The position numbers and the translations under genes are program-made. From NCBI GenBank assembly GCA_002395155.1, contig DGWD01000021.1, positions 1 through 64,000 of the forward strand: 64,000 bases of DNA, read 5' to 3'. The notes below the pieces were generated by a model, which was not told the DNA's origin, ran no database searches, and saw only the letters and a program-made list of their open reading frames with translations. Positions 17,173-25,861 of this stretch are shown piece after piece. Position 1 is the first letter of the stretch; the number at the start of each line of letters is the position of its first letter. This DNA is from Treponema sp. UBA4267 (lineage in GTDB: Bacteria; Spirochaetota; Spirochaetia; Treponematales; Treponemataceae).

Positions 17173-19134
17173 TTAAATCTTTAATTCGTTTGAATCACGA
17201 TTTTTCATAATCTCTAAAAACTCATTCTTTGGCACTGGCTTAGAAAAATAGAAGCCCTGTAAATAGTCACACCCCAATCTCTCAAGCCATTGAGCCTGAT
17301 CACTCTCTTCGACGCCCTCTGCAAGCACTGTCATTCCCATCGACTTTATCATTCTGATTGTGGCAGCAAGTGCTTTTTCTGCCCTTTCATCTGCATATGC
17401 CGCCCAAACAATATATTTATCTATCTTAATCATCTTAAAAGGCAGATTAAGCATATAATTCATATTTGAATAGCCTGAACCATAATCATCAAGGGATAGT
17501 TCAAAGCCGGCTTCTGAAAGTTTTTGCATATTTCTTAAAAGAATTTCAGGTGTATGAGCCGCAGCAGTTTCTGTAATTTCAAGATTTATGATTTCTGTTG
17601 GAATGTTGTAAATACTTTGGATGGCAAGAATCTGTTCTGCAAGAATTTCCTGCATACATTGAGCAACAGAAAGATTGATATCTATTTTTTTAATTCCATA
17701 TTCCTCTAAATCAATTACCGAAACAGTCCTACAAACCGATTCATAAACGAACTCTCCAATACGAAGAATTGTTCCTGTTTTTTCGGCAATAGGAATAAAG
17801 TCTTCCGGCGAAATAAAAAATCCGTCTTCATCCATCAATCTTATAAGTGCTTCTGCCCCAATAAGTTTTTTTTCGGAAACTGAATAAATTGGCTGATAAT
17901 AAACATCAAAACGGTTATTCGAAAGCCCCTGTCTAAGGGCATGTTCAATATAAACGGTCCTTCTTTTATCTTCTAAATCAATTTCGTCGGCATAAAGTAA
18001 AGGGGTTTTATAGCGTTCATCACTAGAAACCATAGAAATGATATCCATAATATCGCTTGATGATGAAGCATCTTTTGGACAATCTATAACACACAATCTT
18101 GAATAAAGCTTTACTTCTACCGATTCATACATCCAGGTCATATTAAAACGATTCTGAATTATTTTTAGTGCAGCTTGAATTCGTTCTTCAGTCGAATTTT
18201 TTACAATGATACAAAAACATTCCTGGTTCAAGCAGAAGGTCTGGGCAAAGGAGAAACGGTCTTTTAAGAAAATGGCAACTTCTTTAAGCATCATGTTCAA
18301 CTGATCCATACCAATTGTATTTCCCATAAATACTGTATCATCAAGTATTAATACAAGACAGGTAAAACTATTATTACGGGAAAACATCTGGTCTACTTTT
18401 TTGAAAAAGGAAACCTGGTTTAAAGTATCAGTTATACTGTCCAAAACCTTTTCTGGCCTCTGAATGTAAAAGAAGAACATTAAAAGAGCAACCGAAATAG
18501 CAAAGCACTGAACAAACATGCCATAATACCTGTATTGAATAAAAACAGAAAATAAAACAATGCCTATATAACAAAAAACAACTCTTAACTCTCTGGCAGA
18601 AATATGTTTTCTTTCCTGAATTAATTTAAGCAAAGATAAAATGACATAATAAGCACTAATACCATACAATGCATAGAACCAGAAGTTTTTATTTCTTACA
18701 TAGCCTTCTTCTGGAGTAATTGAAAAGGCCATTGGATAAAACTTATCCAAAAAAGGACCTGTCCAAATTATTAAAAGCGAAATTACATAAGGGAAAATAA
18801 TACAGAAAGTAACAAATAAAAGTTTTAGTTTTGTAAGCTTATGCAGGTAATCTGTTAGGGCAATGCAGTACATTATATAAATAATTCCAAAGGAGTTCGC
18901 TGCAGTAAAATATAAACACTGAAAAAACCATTGAAGACCTATAGGTACTGACGCATAATGATATTTGATGTAGATTGTCACCAACTCGAATACCGTACAG
19001 GCAACAAGAGTGAACACAATCATTATAAACAAGTTACTCTGCATTGAAGGGACGCTTCTCTTATAGTAATAGAAAAAGATTACTATTGATTCTATGAAAA
19101 GAGCTGCAATGTCAAAGTCAAAATTTAACACCAT
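17173..19134 (-). CDS. membrane EAL-domain c-di-GMP phosphodiesterase with degenerate GGDEF
   Basis: About 653 residues. Seven or eight membrane helices occupy the first ~235 residues, then comes a GGDEF-like domain, then an EAL domain. The GGDEF signature is replaced by LNQECFCIIV, so cyclase activity is not expected. The EAL domain looks active: GAEALIRL, NLSVAQ, EITETAA, LDDYGSGYSN and AEGVEES are all present. It should hydrolyse c-di-GMP in response to a membrane signal. The frame extends to an ATG at 19197, but a good promoter (TTGACC, 17, TATAAT) lies inside that extension, so I place the start at 19134. It is divergent from argC. Confidence 0.88.
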   Translation of the reverse strand: MVLNFDFDIAALFIESIVIFFYYYKRSVPSMQSNLFIMIVFTLVACTVFELVTIYIKYHYASVPIGLQWFFQCLYFTAANSFGIIYIMYCIALTDYLHKLTKLKLLFVTFCIIFPYVISLLIIWTGPFLDKFYPMAFSITPEEGYVRNKNFWFYALYGISAYYVILSLLKLIQERKHISARELRVVFCYIGIVLFSVFIQYRYYGMFVQCFAISVALLMFFFYIQRPEKVLDSITDTLNQVSFFKKVDQMFSRNNSFTCLVLILDDTVFMGNTIGMDQLNMMLKEVAIFLKDRFSFAQTFCLNQECFCIIVKNSTEERIQAALKIIQNRFNMTWMYESVEVKLYSRLCVIDCPKDASSSSDIMDIISMVSSDERYKTPLLYADEIDLEDKRRTVYIEHALRQGLSNNRFDVYYQPIYSVSEKKLIGAEALIRLMDEDGFFISPEDFIPIAEKTGTILRIGEFVYESVCRTVSVIDLEEYGIKKIDINLSVAQCMQEILAEQILAIQSIYNIPTEIINLEITETAAAHTPEILLRNMQKLSEAGFELSLDDYGSGYSNMNYMLNLPFKMIKIDKYIVWAAYADERAEKALAATIRMIKSMGMTVLAEGVEESDQAQWLERLGCDYLQGFYFSKPVPKNEFLEIMKNRDSNELKI

Positions 19135-19146
19135 AAATTCAACTTT

Positions 19147-19175
19147 ATTATAAGTCACAAAATCTGAACGGTCAA
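19147..19175 (-). promoter_or_regulatory. promoter of the EAL gene
   Basis: On the minus strand TTGACC (19175-19170), 17 bases and TATAAT (19152-19147). The chosen ATG at 19134 is only 12 bases downstream and has no Shine-Dalgarno sequence, so the transcript would have a very short leader. Confidence 0.65.
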
Positions 19176-19204
19176 AAAAAGAAATTACCCCTATCATTCT
19201 CTTG

Positions 19205-19233
19205 TTGTGAAAGCTTTTTCAATTAACTATAAT
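19205..19233 (+). promoter_or_regulatory. promoter of argC
   Basis: TTGTGA (19205-19210), 17 bases, TATAAT (19228-19233). The argC ATG follows after 7 bases, which implies a leaderless transcript. No ARG-box-like palindrome is evident. Confidence 0.7.
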
Positions 19234-19240
19234 AACGAAC

Positions 19241-20185
19241 ATGAGTTATAAAATTTTTATTGATGGAAAAGAAGGCACAACCGGCCTCAAAATTTTTGAA
19301 CGTTTTGCAGAAAGAAAAGATCTGGAAATTCTTAGTATTGATGAAGATAAGAGAAAAGATCCTGTAGAAAAAGCTAAACTTATTAACGCTTCAGATTACA
19401 CTTTCCTTTGTTTACCAGATGCTGCTGCAATTGAATCGGCTAAACTTTGTACAAATCCTAATACTGTAATTATTGATGCCTCTACCGCTCATCGTGTTAA
19501 TCCGGACTGGGCTTATGGTTTTCCAGAACTGGACAAATCATTCAGAGAAAAAATTGAAAAATCAAACAGAATTGCAAATCCAGGCTGTTATGCCTCTGGT
19601 TCAATCGCAATTCTTTATCCTTTAGTAAAATCTGGAATTATGCAGAAGGACTATCCTGTAAATATTCATGCAGTAAGCGGATATTCTGGAGCCGGCAAAA
19701 AAGCAATTGCCCAGTATGAAGATCCTGCTCGCAATCCAGAACTTGATTCACCACGTCTTTATGCTTTGACTCAATCTCATAAACATCTTCCAGAAATTAA
19801 AATTATTTCTGGTCTGGAATATGAACCAATCTTTAATCCTTATGTTTGTGACTATTACCAGGGAATGACTGTTACAGTGGGACTTCACGCACGTCTTCTG
19901 GCAAAAAAAGTTACTGCAAAAGATGTGTGGGAAATGTTTGCAAAGCACTATGACGGATGCAGATTTGTTCAGGTTGCCGGTTTCATGGGTGAAGGAGTTT
20001 TACCAGAACAGTTTATTCCTGCAAATACCCTGGCAAACACCAACAATATGCAGATTTTTATTTATGGAAATGATGACAGAATCATTGTTACAACCCGATT
20101 CGACAATCTTGGAAAAGGTGCAAGTGGTGCTGCCGTTCAGTGTATGAACATTCGAATGGGAATAGATGAAGGCTTAGGTCTTTAA
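19241..20185 (+). CDS. argC: N-acetyl-gamma-glutamyl-phosphate reductase
   Basis: This enzyme reduces N-acetylglutamyl phosphate to the semialdehyde, the third step of arginine synthesis. The N-terminus IDGKEGTTGLKI is the NADP-binding glycine loop. The catalytic cysteine is in NPGCYASG, and SGYSGAGKK follows. The length (314 residues) and the short N-terminal loop match the type 2 ArgC family rather than the ~345-residue type 1. No ribosome site precedes the ATG. The next gene starts 13 bases later, so they are co-transcribed. Confidence 0.96.
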   Translation: MSYKIFIDGKEGTTGLKIFERFAERKDLEILSIDEDKRKDPVEKAKLINASDYTFLCLPDAAAIESAKLCTNPNTVIIDASTAHRVNPDWAYGFPELDKSFREKIEKSNRIANPGCYASGSIAILYPLVKSGIMQKDYPVNIHAVSGYSGAGKKAIAQYEDPARNPELDSPRLYALTQSHKHLPEIKIISGLEYEPIFNPYVCDYYQGMTVTVGLHARLLAKKVTAKDVWEMFAKHYDGCRFVQVAGFMGEGVLPEQFIPANTLANTNNMQIFIYGNDDRIIVTTRFDNLGKGASGAAVQCMNIRMGIDEGLGL

Positions 20186-20198
20186 TCCCGAGGTAAAA

Positions 20199-20822
20199 AT
20201 GGCTAAATACATTTCTTTAACATTTGATGATGGTCCAAACTTAGGCGATGACCATACTATGAATGACATGCTGGATCTCCTTGAAAAGAATGATGTAGTA
20301 GGTTCCTTTTTTTTAATTGGCAATAAAATTAACGACGAAAACGCAAAAGTTATTAAGAGAGCCTTTGATATGGGATGTGATATTGAAAACCATTCCTGGA
20401 CCCACCTGGACATGACAAAACTCACCCGCGAAGAAATACTTGATGAATACAACAAATGTGACGAAGCCATCATCAAAATTACAGGAAAAAAGCCGGAATT
20501 CTTTAGGCCTCCTTACATTGCGGTAAACGACCTTATGCACCAGGTTATTCCAACTCCTTTTATTCAGGGACACGGTTGTAAAGACTGGGAGCCAGACGTT
20601 TCTGCAGAAGAAAGAATTAAGATGCTGGAAGAAGGAACTAAAGATGGGGTTCTTTATCTTCTTCATGTAATGGAAGGAAATATCAATACCCTTAAAGCCC
20701 TTGAATATTTGATTCCAAAACTTAAAAAGGAAGGCTACACCTTTGTAACTGTACCTGAAATGTTTAGAATAAAAGGCATTTCTTTCCAAGGTCACACTGG
20801 TAAGCTCTATACCTACTGCTAA
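20199..20822 (+). CDS. polysaccharide deacetylase family protein
   Basis: A 207-residue protein with the NodB-type deacetylase fold. Motif 1 is LTFDDGP (residues 6-12), motif 2 ENHSWTHLD and motif 3 FRPPY. These hold the metal ligands and catalytic residues of the family, which removes acetyl groups from chitin-like or peptidoglycan sugars, or in some members from small amides. There is no signal peptide, so it should be cytoplasmic. It has GAGG before the ATG. It lies between argC and argJ in the same direction, which makes a small acetylated substrate thinkable, but nothing in the sequence proves that. Confidence 0.88.
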   Translation: MAKYISLTFDDGPNLGDDHTMNDMLDLLEKNDVVGSFFLIGNKINDENAKVIKRAFDMGCDIENHSWTHLDMTKLTREEILDEYNKCDEAIIKITGKKPEFFRPPYIAVNDLMHQVIPTPFIQGHGCKDWEPDVSAEERIKMLEEGTKDGVLYLLHVMEGNINTLKALEYLIPKLKKEGYTFVTVPEMFRIKGISFQGHTGKLYTYC

Positions 20823-20855
20823 TTTTATAAATTACTATTTATCAATCATTATTAC

Positions 20856-20884
20856 TTGCACATAGCCTTGTAAAAAGGTATAAA
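20856..20884 (+). promoter_or_regulatory. promoter of argJ
   Basis: TTGCAC (20856-20861), 17 bases, TATAAA (20879-20884), followed by AAAGGAATG as ribosome site and the ATG at 20907. Confidence 0.65.
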
Positions 20885-20906
20885 TATACAAAAGGAATGA
20901 ATATTT

Positions 20907-22181
20907 ATGCAAATTAAATTCATAGAAGGGGGCGTTTGTGCTCCAGCAGGTTTTACTGCAAACGGTATCTTAACTCACATCAAGGCCAGCAGAACTAAAA
21001 ACGACACTGCTCTTGTTTTTTCAGAAAGACCTTGTAATGCAGCAGGTGTTTTTACACAGAACAAGGTAAAAGCCGAAAGTGTAAAACTTTCTAAAAAACA
21101 CCTTGCAGATGGAAAGGCTCAGGCTCTTATTGCAATTTCTGGTAATGCAAACTGTTGTACAGGTGCTCAGGGAGCAGAAAATGCTTTGCGTATGGCAAAA
21201 TGTACTGCTCAGGAACTTGGAATTAAAGCAGAAGATGTAATTGTCTATTCAACTGGAGTTATTGGTGCTCAGTTTGATGTTACAAAAGTAGAAAATAATA
21301 TTTCAACCCTTAAAGCAGGCCTTTCAAAAGAAGGTCACAAGGAAGCTCGTATCGCAATCATGACTACTGATACTCAATTTAAAGAGTGTGCAGTAGAATT
21401 TGAAATTGGTGGAAAAATCTGCCACATGGGTACTATGTGTAAAGGTTCTGGAATGATTCACATTAATATGGGAACAATGCTCAGCGTAATCACTACTGAC
21501 TGTGCAATTTCTTCACAAATGCTGGACAAGGCCCTCCATGAATCAATTTTAGGTACATACAATTGTGTTTCTGTTGATGGTGATACTTCAACCAACGATT
21601 CCCTTACTATTTTTGCAAACGGAATGGCTGGTAACAAGGAAATTACCTCTACAGGTGCCGATTACGACTGTTTCCTTGCAGCCCTCAATAAAATGAACAC
21701 TGTTATGGCTAAAAAAATTGCCGCTGATGGCGAAGGTGCTACCCGTCTGGTTGAATGCAACGTAAAGGGTGCAAAGACTGTTGAAGCTGCAAGAGGACTG
21801 GCAAAATCAATCATCTGTTCTTCTTTGGTAAAAGCTGCAATGTTTGGTTCGGATGCTAACTTTGGTCGTTTCCTTTGTGCCATGGGATACAGCGGAATAG
21901 ACTTTGATCCAGATAAAACAAGCATCTGGTTTACAAGTAAGGCCAACTCAAAACGCTATTTCGAAAATTATGATGATTTTGAAGTTCACGGCGAAAACTC
22001 TATTTTAGTTTACAAAGACGGAGTTCCAACTGAACTTGATGAAGATAAAGCTAAAAAAATCATGAGTGAAGAAGCTGTTGAAATTCTTGTTCAGTGCAAG
22101 GATGGAGATGCAGAAGGAACAGCATGGGGCTGCGACCTTACTTATGATTATGTAAAGATTAACGGTGATTATAGGACATAA
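20907..22181 (+). CDS. argJ: bifunctional ornithine acetyltransferase / N-acetylglutamate synthase
   Basis: ArgJ moves the acetyl group from acetylornithine back to glutamate, closing the acetyl cycle. It is 424 residues long. It cuts itself before a threonine nucleophile, here in KGSGMIHINMGTML. The residue before that threonine is Gly, where most family members have Ala. SDANFGRFLCAMGYSG and the C-terminal YVKINGDYRT are typical. Its last ten codons form part of a tandem duplication that continues downstream. Whether it also uses acetyl-CoA cannot be told from sequence. Confidence 0.96.
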   Translation: MQIKFIEGGVCAPAGFTANGILTHIKASRTKNDTALVFSERPCNAAGVFTQNKVKAESVKLSKKHLADGKAQALIAISGNANCCTGAQGAENALRMAKCTAQELGIKAEDVIVYSTGVIGAQFDVTKVENNISTLKAGLSKEGHKEARIAIMTTDTQFKECAVEFEIGGKICHMGTMCKGSGMIHINMGTMLSVITTDCAISSQMLDKALHESILGTYNCVSVDGDTSTNDSLTIFANGMAGNKEITSTGADYDCFLAALNKMNTVMAKKIAADGEGATRLVECNVKGAKTVEAARGLAKSIICSSLVKAAMFGSDANFGRFLCAMGYSGIDFDPDKTSIWFTSKANSKRYFENYDDFEVHGENSILVYKDGVPTELDEDKAKKIMSEEAVEILVQCKDGDAEGTAWGCDLTYDYVKINGDYRT

Positions 22182-22497
22182 TCACCATTAATCTTTTCGA
22201 TTGTAAAAAAAAATAAGCACAGCTTATTTTTTGAGCCGTTCTTTCGTTGAACCTAAAATGACCCGCTCTCGCAGCTCATTTTTTAACGGTTCCTCGATTG
22301 TTGGCTTGTTAAGATAAATGGCGATTACAGAACGTAATCACCATTTATTTTTTCGATTATAAAAAAAATAAGCACAGCTTATTTTTTGAGCCCTTCTTTC
22401 GTTGAACCTAAAATGACCCGCTGTCGCAGCTCATTTTTTAACGGTTCCTCGATTGTTGGCTTGTAAAGATTAACGGAGATTATAGAACCTAACAAAT
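22151..22497. repeat. 155-bp tandem duplication between argJ and argB
   Basis: Copy 1 starts at 22151 inside argJ, copy 2 at 22307 and a partial third copy of about 35 bases at 22462 (periods 156 and 155). The inner ~75 bases, from the first stem through the second T-run, are almost identical between copies. The edges have drifted. Each full copy holds two hairpins with T runs: an AATAAGC/GCTTATT stem at 22207-22232 and 22363-22387, and an AAAATGA/TCATTTT stem at 22254-22284 and 22410-22439. The 337-base gap 22182-22518 contains no gene. Confidence 0.9.
22207..22284 (+). terminator. double hairpin, copy 1 (terminator-like)
   Basis: Two successive stem-loops each followed by a run of six T, 26 bases after the argJ stop. 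An equivalent pair is repeated at 22363-22439. Together they should reduce read-through from argJ into argB. Confidence 0.6.
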
Positions 22498-22518
22498 GGT
22501 GATTATAGGACATAGCTT

Positions 22519-23388
22519 ATGGATAATACTAATACACTTTCTACAGAGACTTGGTCGCAAGTCCTTTCGGAAGCCTTGCCTTATTTTAAGCAGTGGTGTG
22601 GTAAGGTTGTTGTTGTAAAGTATGGCGGAAATGCCATGCTCAACGAAGAATTAAAAGAAGCTGTAATGGACGATATCGTTTTACTTAATACAATTGGAAT
22701 TAAAGTTGTATTAGTTCACGGTGGTGGTCCAGAAATTAATAAGATGCTGGATAAAGTTGGCAAGGAATCTAAGTTTGTAGATGGACTTCGCTATACTGAT
22801 GCAGAAACAATGGAAATTGTTCAAATGGTTCTTACGGGAAAACTGAATAAGGATATTGTAGGAATTCTTTTACAGAAGGGAGGCCGTGCAGTTGGACTTT
22901 CTGGAGTAGATTCGGGCTTAATCAGAGCAAAAAAGACTGATAAAGACTTAGGCTACGTTGGTGATGTAACTCATGTAAATCCTGAAATTCTTACATCACT
23001 CTTAAACGAAGGCTTTATTCCAGTTGTTTCTACAGTTGCCCTTGGAGAACAGGGAGATGATGCTCGCTACAACATCAACGCTGATACAGCAGCTGCAAAA
23101 ATTGCAGTTGCCCTTCGTGCAGAAAAGTTTGTACAGCTTACAAATGTACCTGGAGTTTTAAGAAATATTGATGATCCTTCAACCTTGATTAAGAGAATTG
23201 AAAAGTCTGCTCTTGGTTCATTAAAGGCTACTGGAATTATTGCCGGTGGTATGATTCCAAAGATTGACTGCTGTCTTACAGCACTTGAAGGCGGAGTTCC
23301 AAGAACTCACATCATAGATGGTCGTGTACCCCACAGTCTCCTGATCGAAATGTTCAGTGACCGTGGTATTGGTACAATGATTTATTAA
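22519..23388 (+). CDS. argB: acetylglutamate kinase
   Basis: ArgB phosphorylates N-acetylglutamate, the second step of the arginine route. VVVKYGGNAM (residue ~26) and VLVHGGGPEINKML are the nucleotide and substrate loops of the amino-acid kinase family. NADTAAAKIA and the C-terminal HIIDGRVPHSLLIEMF are typical. At 289 residues it has a slightly extended N-terminus, as in arginine-sensitive forms, though feedback inhibition is only a possibility. AGGA lies 8 bases before the ATG. It is separated from argJ by the tandem duplication. argD, argF, argG and argH are not in the window. Confidence 0.96.
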   Translation: MDNTNTLSTETWSQVLSEALPYFKQWCGKVVVVKYGGNAMLNEELKEAVMDDIVLLNTIGIKVVLVHGGGPEINKMLDKVGKESKFVDGLRYTDAETMEIVQMVLTGKLNKDIVGILLQKGGRAVGLSGVDSGLIRAKKTDKDLGYVGDVTHVNPEILTSLLNEGFIPVVSTVALGEQGDDARYNINADTAAAKIAVALRAEKFVQLTNVPGVLRNIDDPSTLIKRIEKSALGSLKATGIIAGGMIPKIDCCLTALEGGVPRTHIIDGRVPHSLLIEMFSDRGIGTMIY

Positions 23389-23403
23389 AAGTCTTAAAGA
23401 TTA

Positions 23404-23985
23404 CTAAAACTTATACTCAAGACCTACAGAGCCGGAAATTGAATGTCTTTGATTTCCTGGCACTGTGAAGGTATAAGTTGAAGTATCCCCTTTTACAGTA
23501 TTACTTACCTGAGGCAAAACATCCCATACATAATGAGCAGCAAAAACTAAACCAAAATGTTTAGCAACATAAGCAATCAAATTAGCACCAGCTGCAAAGC
23601 CCACAATAATTCCACTTGATTGAGAACCGTCTGTATGTCCAGAAAAATTAAGACCAACTCCACCACCAATTGTTATTGGTCTAATAGGCAGGTTGTACCA
23701 GATATAAAAAGGTGCATCTACAGTTTCATAATTCTGAAAACTTACTGAATTCTGAGCAAAAGTAACTCTATTTGTAAGAAGATTTACTTCACCCTGGAAA
23801 CCAAGTCCCATAATCAAATCAAGATTAAAGAAAGCTCCTCCACCACAAACAAAGCCCTGATATTCAGAATTATCTGGAGAAAGGTTTCCTCCGAACAAAG
23901 CACGACCGCCAACTGCAAAATTAATAGCAAAAGATGATGTAGCAAATGTAAGTAAAACTGATAAAATAATAATAAATTTCTTCAT
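23404..23985 (-). CDS. probable outer-membrane beta-barrel protein
   Basis: A 193-residue secreted protein. The N-terminus MKKFIIILSVLLTFATSSFA is a signal peptide with a cut expected after SSFA. The rest consists of short alternating strands rich in Gly, Asn and aromatics, such as FAVGGRALFGG and the last strand SVGLEYKF ending in Phe. This is the form of a small spirochaete outer-membrane barrel. The frame starts at a TTG at 23997, but that codon is part of the ribosome site (GGAGG) of the ATG at 23985. No specific family is recognised. It is convergent with argB. Confidence 0.7.
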   Translation of the reverse strand: MKKFIIILSVLLTFATSSFAINFAVGGRALFGGNLSPDNSEYQGFVCGGGAFFNLDLIMGLGFQGEVNLLTNRVTFAQNSVSFQNYETVDAPFYIWYNLPIRPITIGGGVGLNFSGHTDGSQSSGIIVGFAAGANLIAYVAKHFGLVFAAHYVWDVLPQVSNTVKGDTSTYTFTVPGNQRHSISGSVGLEYKF

Positions 23986-24032
23986 AAAACCCTCCAAGGT
24001 TTATAGATTGGTTTATAGATTCTTTTCTAAGT

Positions 24033-24632
24033 TTATATATTCTTTTTTATTGCATTAAGTAATTCAGAATATTCAGTAAATGCAGGATATTGTGGATAAT
24101 CCTTAATAATTTTTTCAGTAGAACGGAAAAGGAAACCTGCCTTTGAAGCCTGAATCATTCCAAGGTCATTAAAACTATCACCAGAAGCAATTGTTTCATA
24201 ACCGATTGATTGTAAAGCCTTTACAGTTGTAAGTTTTGATTTATCACAACGCATTTTATAACCAGTAATTTCTCCATTATCTGCAACTTCAAGAGTGTTA
24301 CAGAAAATAGTAGGCATTCCAAGTTTTTCCATTAATGGAGCTGCAAACTGTTCAAAAGTGTCACTTAAGATGATGGTTTGACAGCAAGAACGAAGCTCGT
24401 CAAGGAATTTTTTTGCACCTGGTAAAGGATCAATTTTTTTGATTGTATCTTGAATTTCTTTAAGTCCAAGACCATGTTCCTTTAAGATTGCAATTCTATA
24501 CTTCATCAACTTATCATAATCAGGTTCATCTCGGGTTGTACGACGCAACTCTGGGATACCAACAGTATCAGCAAAAGCAATCCAGATTTCTGGAACCAAA
24601 ACACCTTCAAGATCAAGACAAGTAATTACCAT
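24033..24632 (-). CDS. thrH: ThrH-type phosphoserine phosphatase / homoserine phosphotransferase
   Basis: A HAD-superfamily enzyme of 199 residues. HAD motif I is LDLEGVLVPEIW, which with its Leu/Glu around the nucleophile Asp is specific to the ThrH group. Motif II is ILSD, and motif IV is SGDSFNDLGM. ThrH of Pseudomonas dephosphorylates phosphoserine and can pass the phosphate to homoserine. Serine synthesis is the likely role here. GAGG precedes the ATG. It stands alone, with the barrel-protein gene 47 bases downstream. Confidence 0.9.
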   Translation of the reverse strand: MVITCLDLEGVLVPEIWIAFADTVGIPELRRTTRDEPDYDKLMKYRIAILKEHGLGLKEIQDTIKKIDPLPGAKKFLDELRSCCQTIILSDTFEQFAAPLMEKLGMPTIFCNTLEVADNGEITGYKMRCDKSKLTTVKALQSIGYETIASGDSFNDLGMIQASKAGFLFRSTEKIIKDYPQYPAFTEYSELLNAIKKNI

Positions 24633-24732
24633 AATTTTTCCTCACGTAGTCATAAAATAGTGTATTTATTGAAATATGTCAAAGAAAGATATAATATTGA
24701 GAAGAATTATAAATCAATAAAAACTGATAAAA

Positions 24733-25839
24733 ATGCCTGTAAAAAAAACAAAAAAAAGAAAAACAAATCGTAAAAGCAAAAAACCTAAGGTTTATATTCC
24801 AGCTTATAAAATAATTTTCCTTTGCTCCTTAATCATTTTAATTTGTATGGGTCTCCTTCTGTTCACCACCGTCAAAGAGCCTGATACTCCATCTTTAAGT
24901 CAGCGTTTTGAAGACAAAAAAACAGAATCTACAGTTACATCTACAATTACAACAGAAAAAACTTCCCAGACTGCAGAAAATCCTCCAAAAAAAACTGCAC
25001 AAACTGAGAAGACAACTAATAAGGAAGATAAAGTTTCAGTAAAAAAAGAAAATACAAACAGTTCTTCAGTAAAAACATCTGCATCTAATAGCGAAGACAC
25101 AAAAAAAGCCGCTCCTGCAAGTACTGTAAAAACTTTTAAGTATAATTTTCCTCAGGCTAAGAATGGAGCCCAATTAGTTTTTGTTTTTGATGATGGAGGC
25201 CAGAACCTTAATCATCTTAAAGAATTTCTGGAATTGCCCTTCCCAATTACAATTGCAGTATTGCCACAACTTTCACATTCTGTAGAATCTGCAAAACAAA
25301 TCAGGACCTCTGGAAACGAGCTGATTCTTCATCAACCTATGCAGTCAATAAATGCAAACACAAACCCTGGCCCTGGTGCCATTAGCCCAGACATGAGTGA
25401 AAGTCAAATTATTGCAACCTTGTTCACGAATATAAACGAAATTGGGCCAATTGCAGGAATGAATAACCACGAAGGTTCTGCAATCACAGCTGATGCAGAA
25501 AAAATGGCCATTGTGATGAAGGTTGCCAGCGAAAATGGAATCTACTTTTTGGACAGCCGTACAAATTCCGAAACTAAGGTTCCTTATGTTGCAAAAGAAT
25601 TGGGCTATTCCTACTACGAACGCAACATCTTCCTGGATAACGAAAAGACCAATGAAAACGCTCGCAAGGAATTAGAAAAAGGCCTTGCTATTGCCAATAA
25701 AAATGGAAGCGTTATAATGATAGGCCATATTTGGAGTGCTGATTTTCTTCCAGCCTTTTTAAAAGATGTTTACCCAGAATTGAAAGAAAAAGGCTACACG
25801 TTTACAACTGTATCTAAATCAAAAGCACTCAAAAGATAG
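24733..25839 (+). CDS. divergent polysaccharide deacetylase family protein
   Basis: A 368-residue protein with a basic N-terminus, one membrane anchor (~residues 27-47), and a long Ser/Thr/Lys linker (~50-135). A C-terminal domain of the DUF610 'divergent polysaccharide deacetylase' family follows, with FVFDDGGQNLNHL, LHQPMQ, GMNNHEGSAIT and FLDSRTN. The metal-binding Asp pair and His residues are kept. It is expected on the outer face of the inner membrane acting on envelope glycans. The substrate is unknown. The ATG lacks a clear ribosome site; a TATAAT box lies at 24690-24695. The tsaD gene follows 22 bases later. Confidence 0.85.
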   Translation: MPVKKTKKRKTNRKSKKPKVYIPAYKIIFLCSLIILICMGLLLFTTVKEPDTPSLSQRFEDKKTESTVTSTITTEKTSQTAENPPKKTAQTEKTTNKEDKVSVKKENTNSSSVKTSASNSEDTKKAAPASTVKTFKYNFPQAKNGAQLVFVFDDGGQNLNHLKEFLELPFPITIAVLPQLSHSVESAKQIRTSGNELILHQPMQSINANTNPGPGAISPDMSESQIIATLFTNINEIGPIAGMNNHEGSAITADAEKMAIVMKVASENGIYFLDSRTNSETKVPYVAKELGYSYYERNIFLDNEKTNENARKELEKGLAIANKNGSVIMIGHIWSADFLPAFLKDVYPELKEKGYTFTTVSKSKALKR

Positions 25840-25861
25840 AAGAAATTACAGAAGGAATAAA

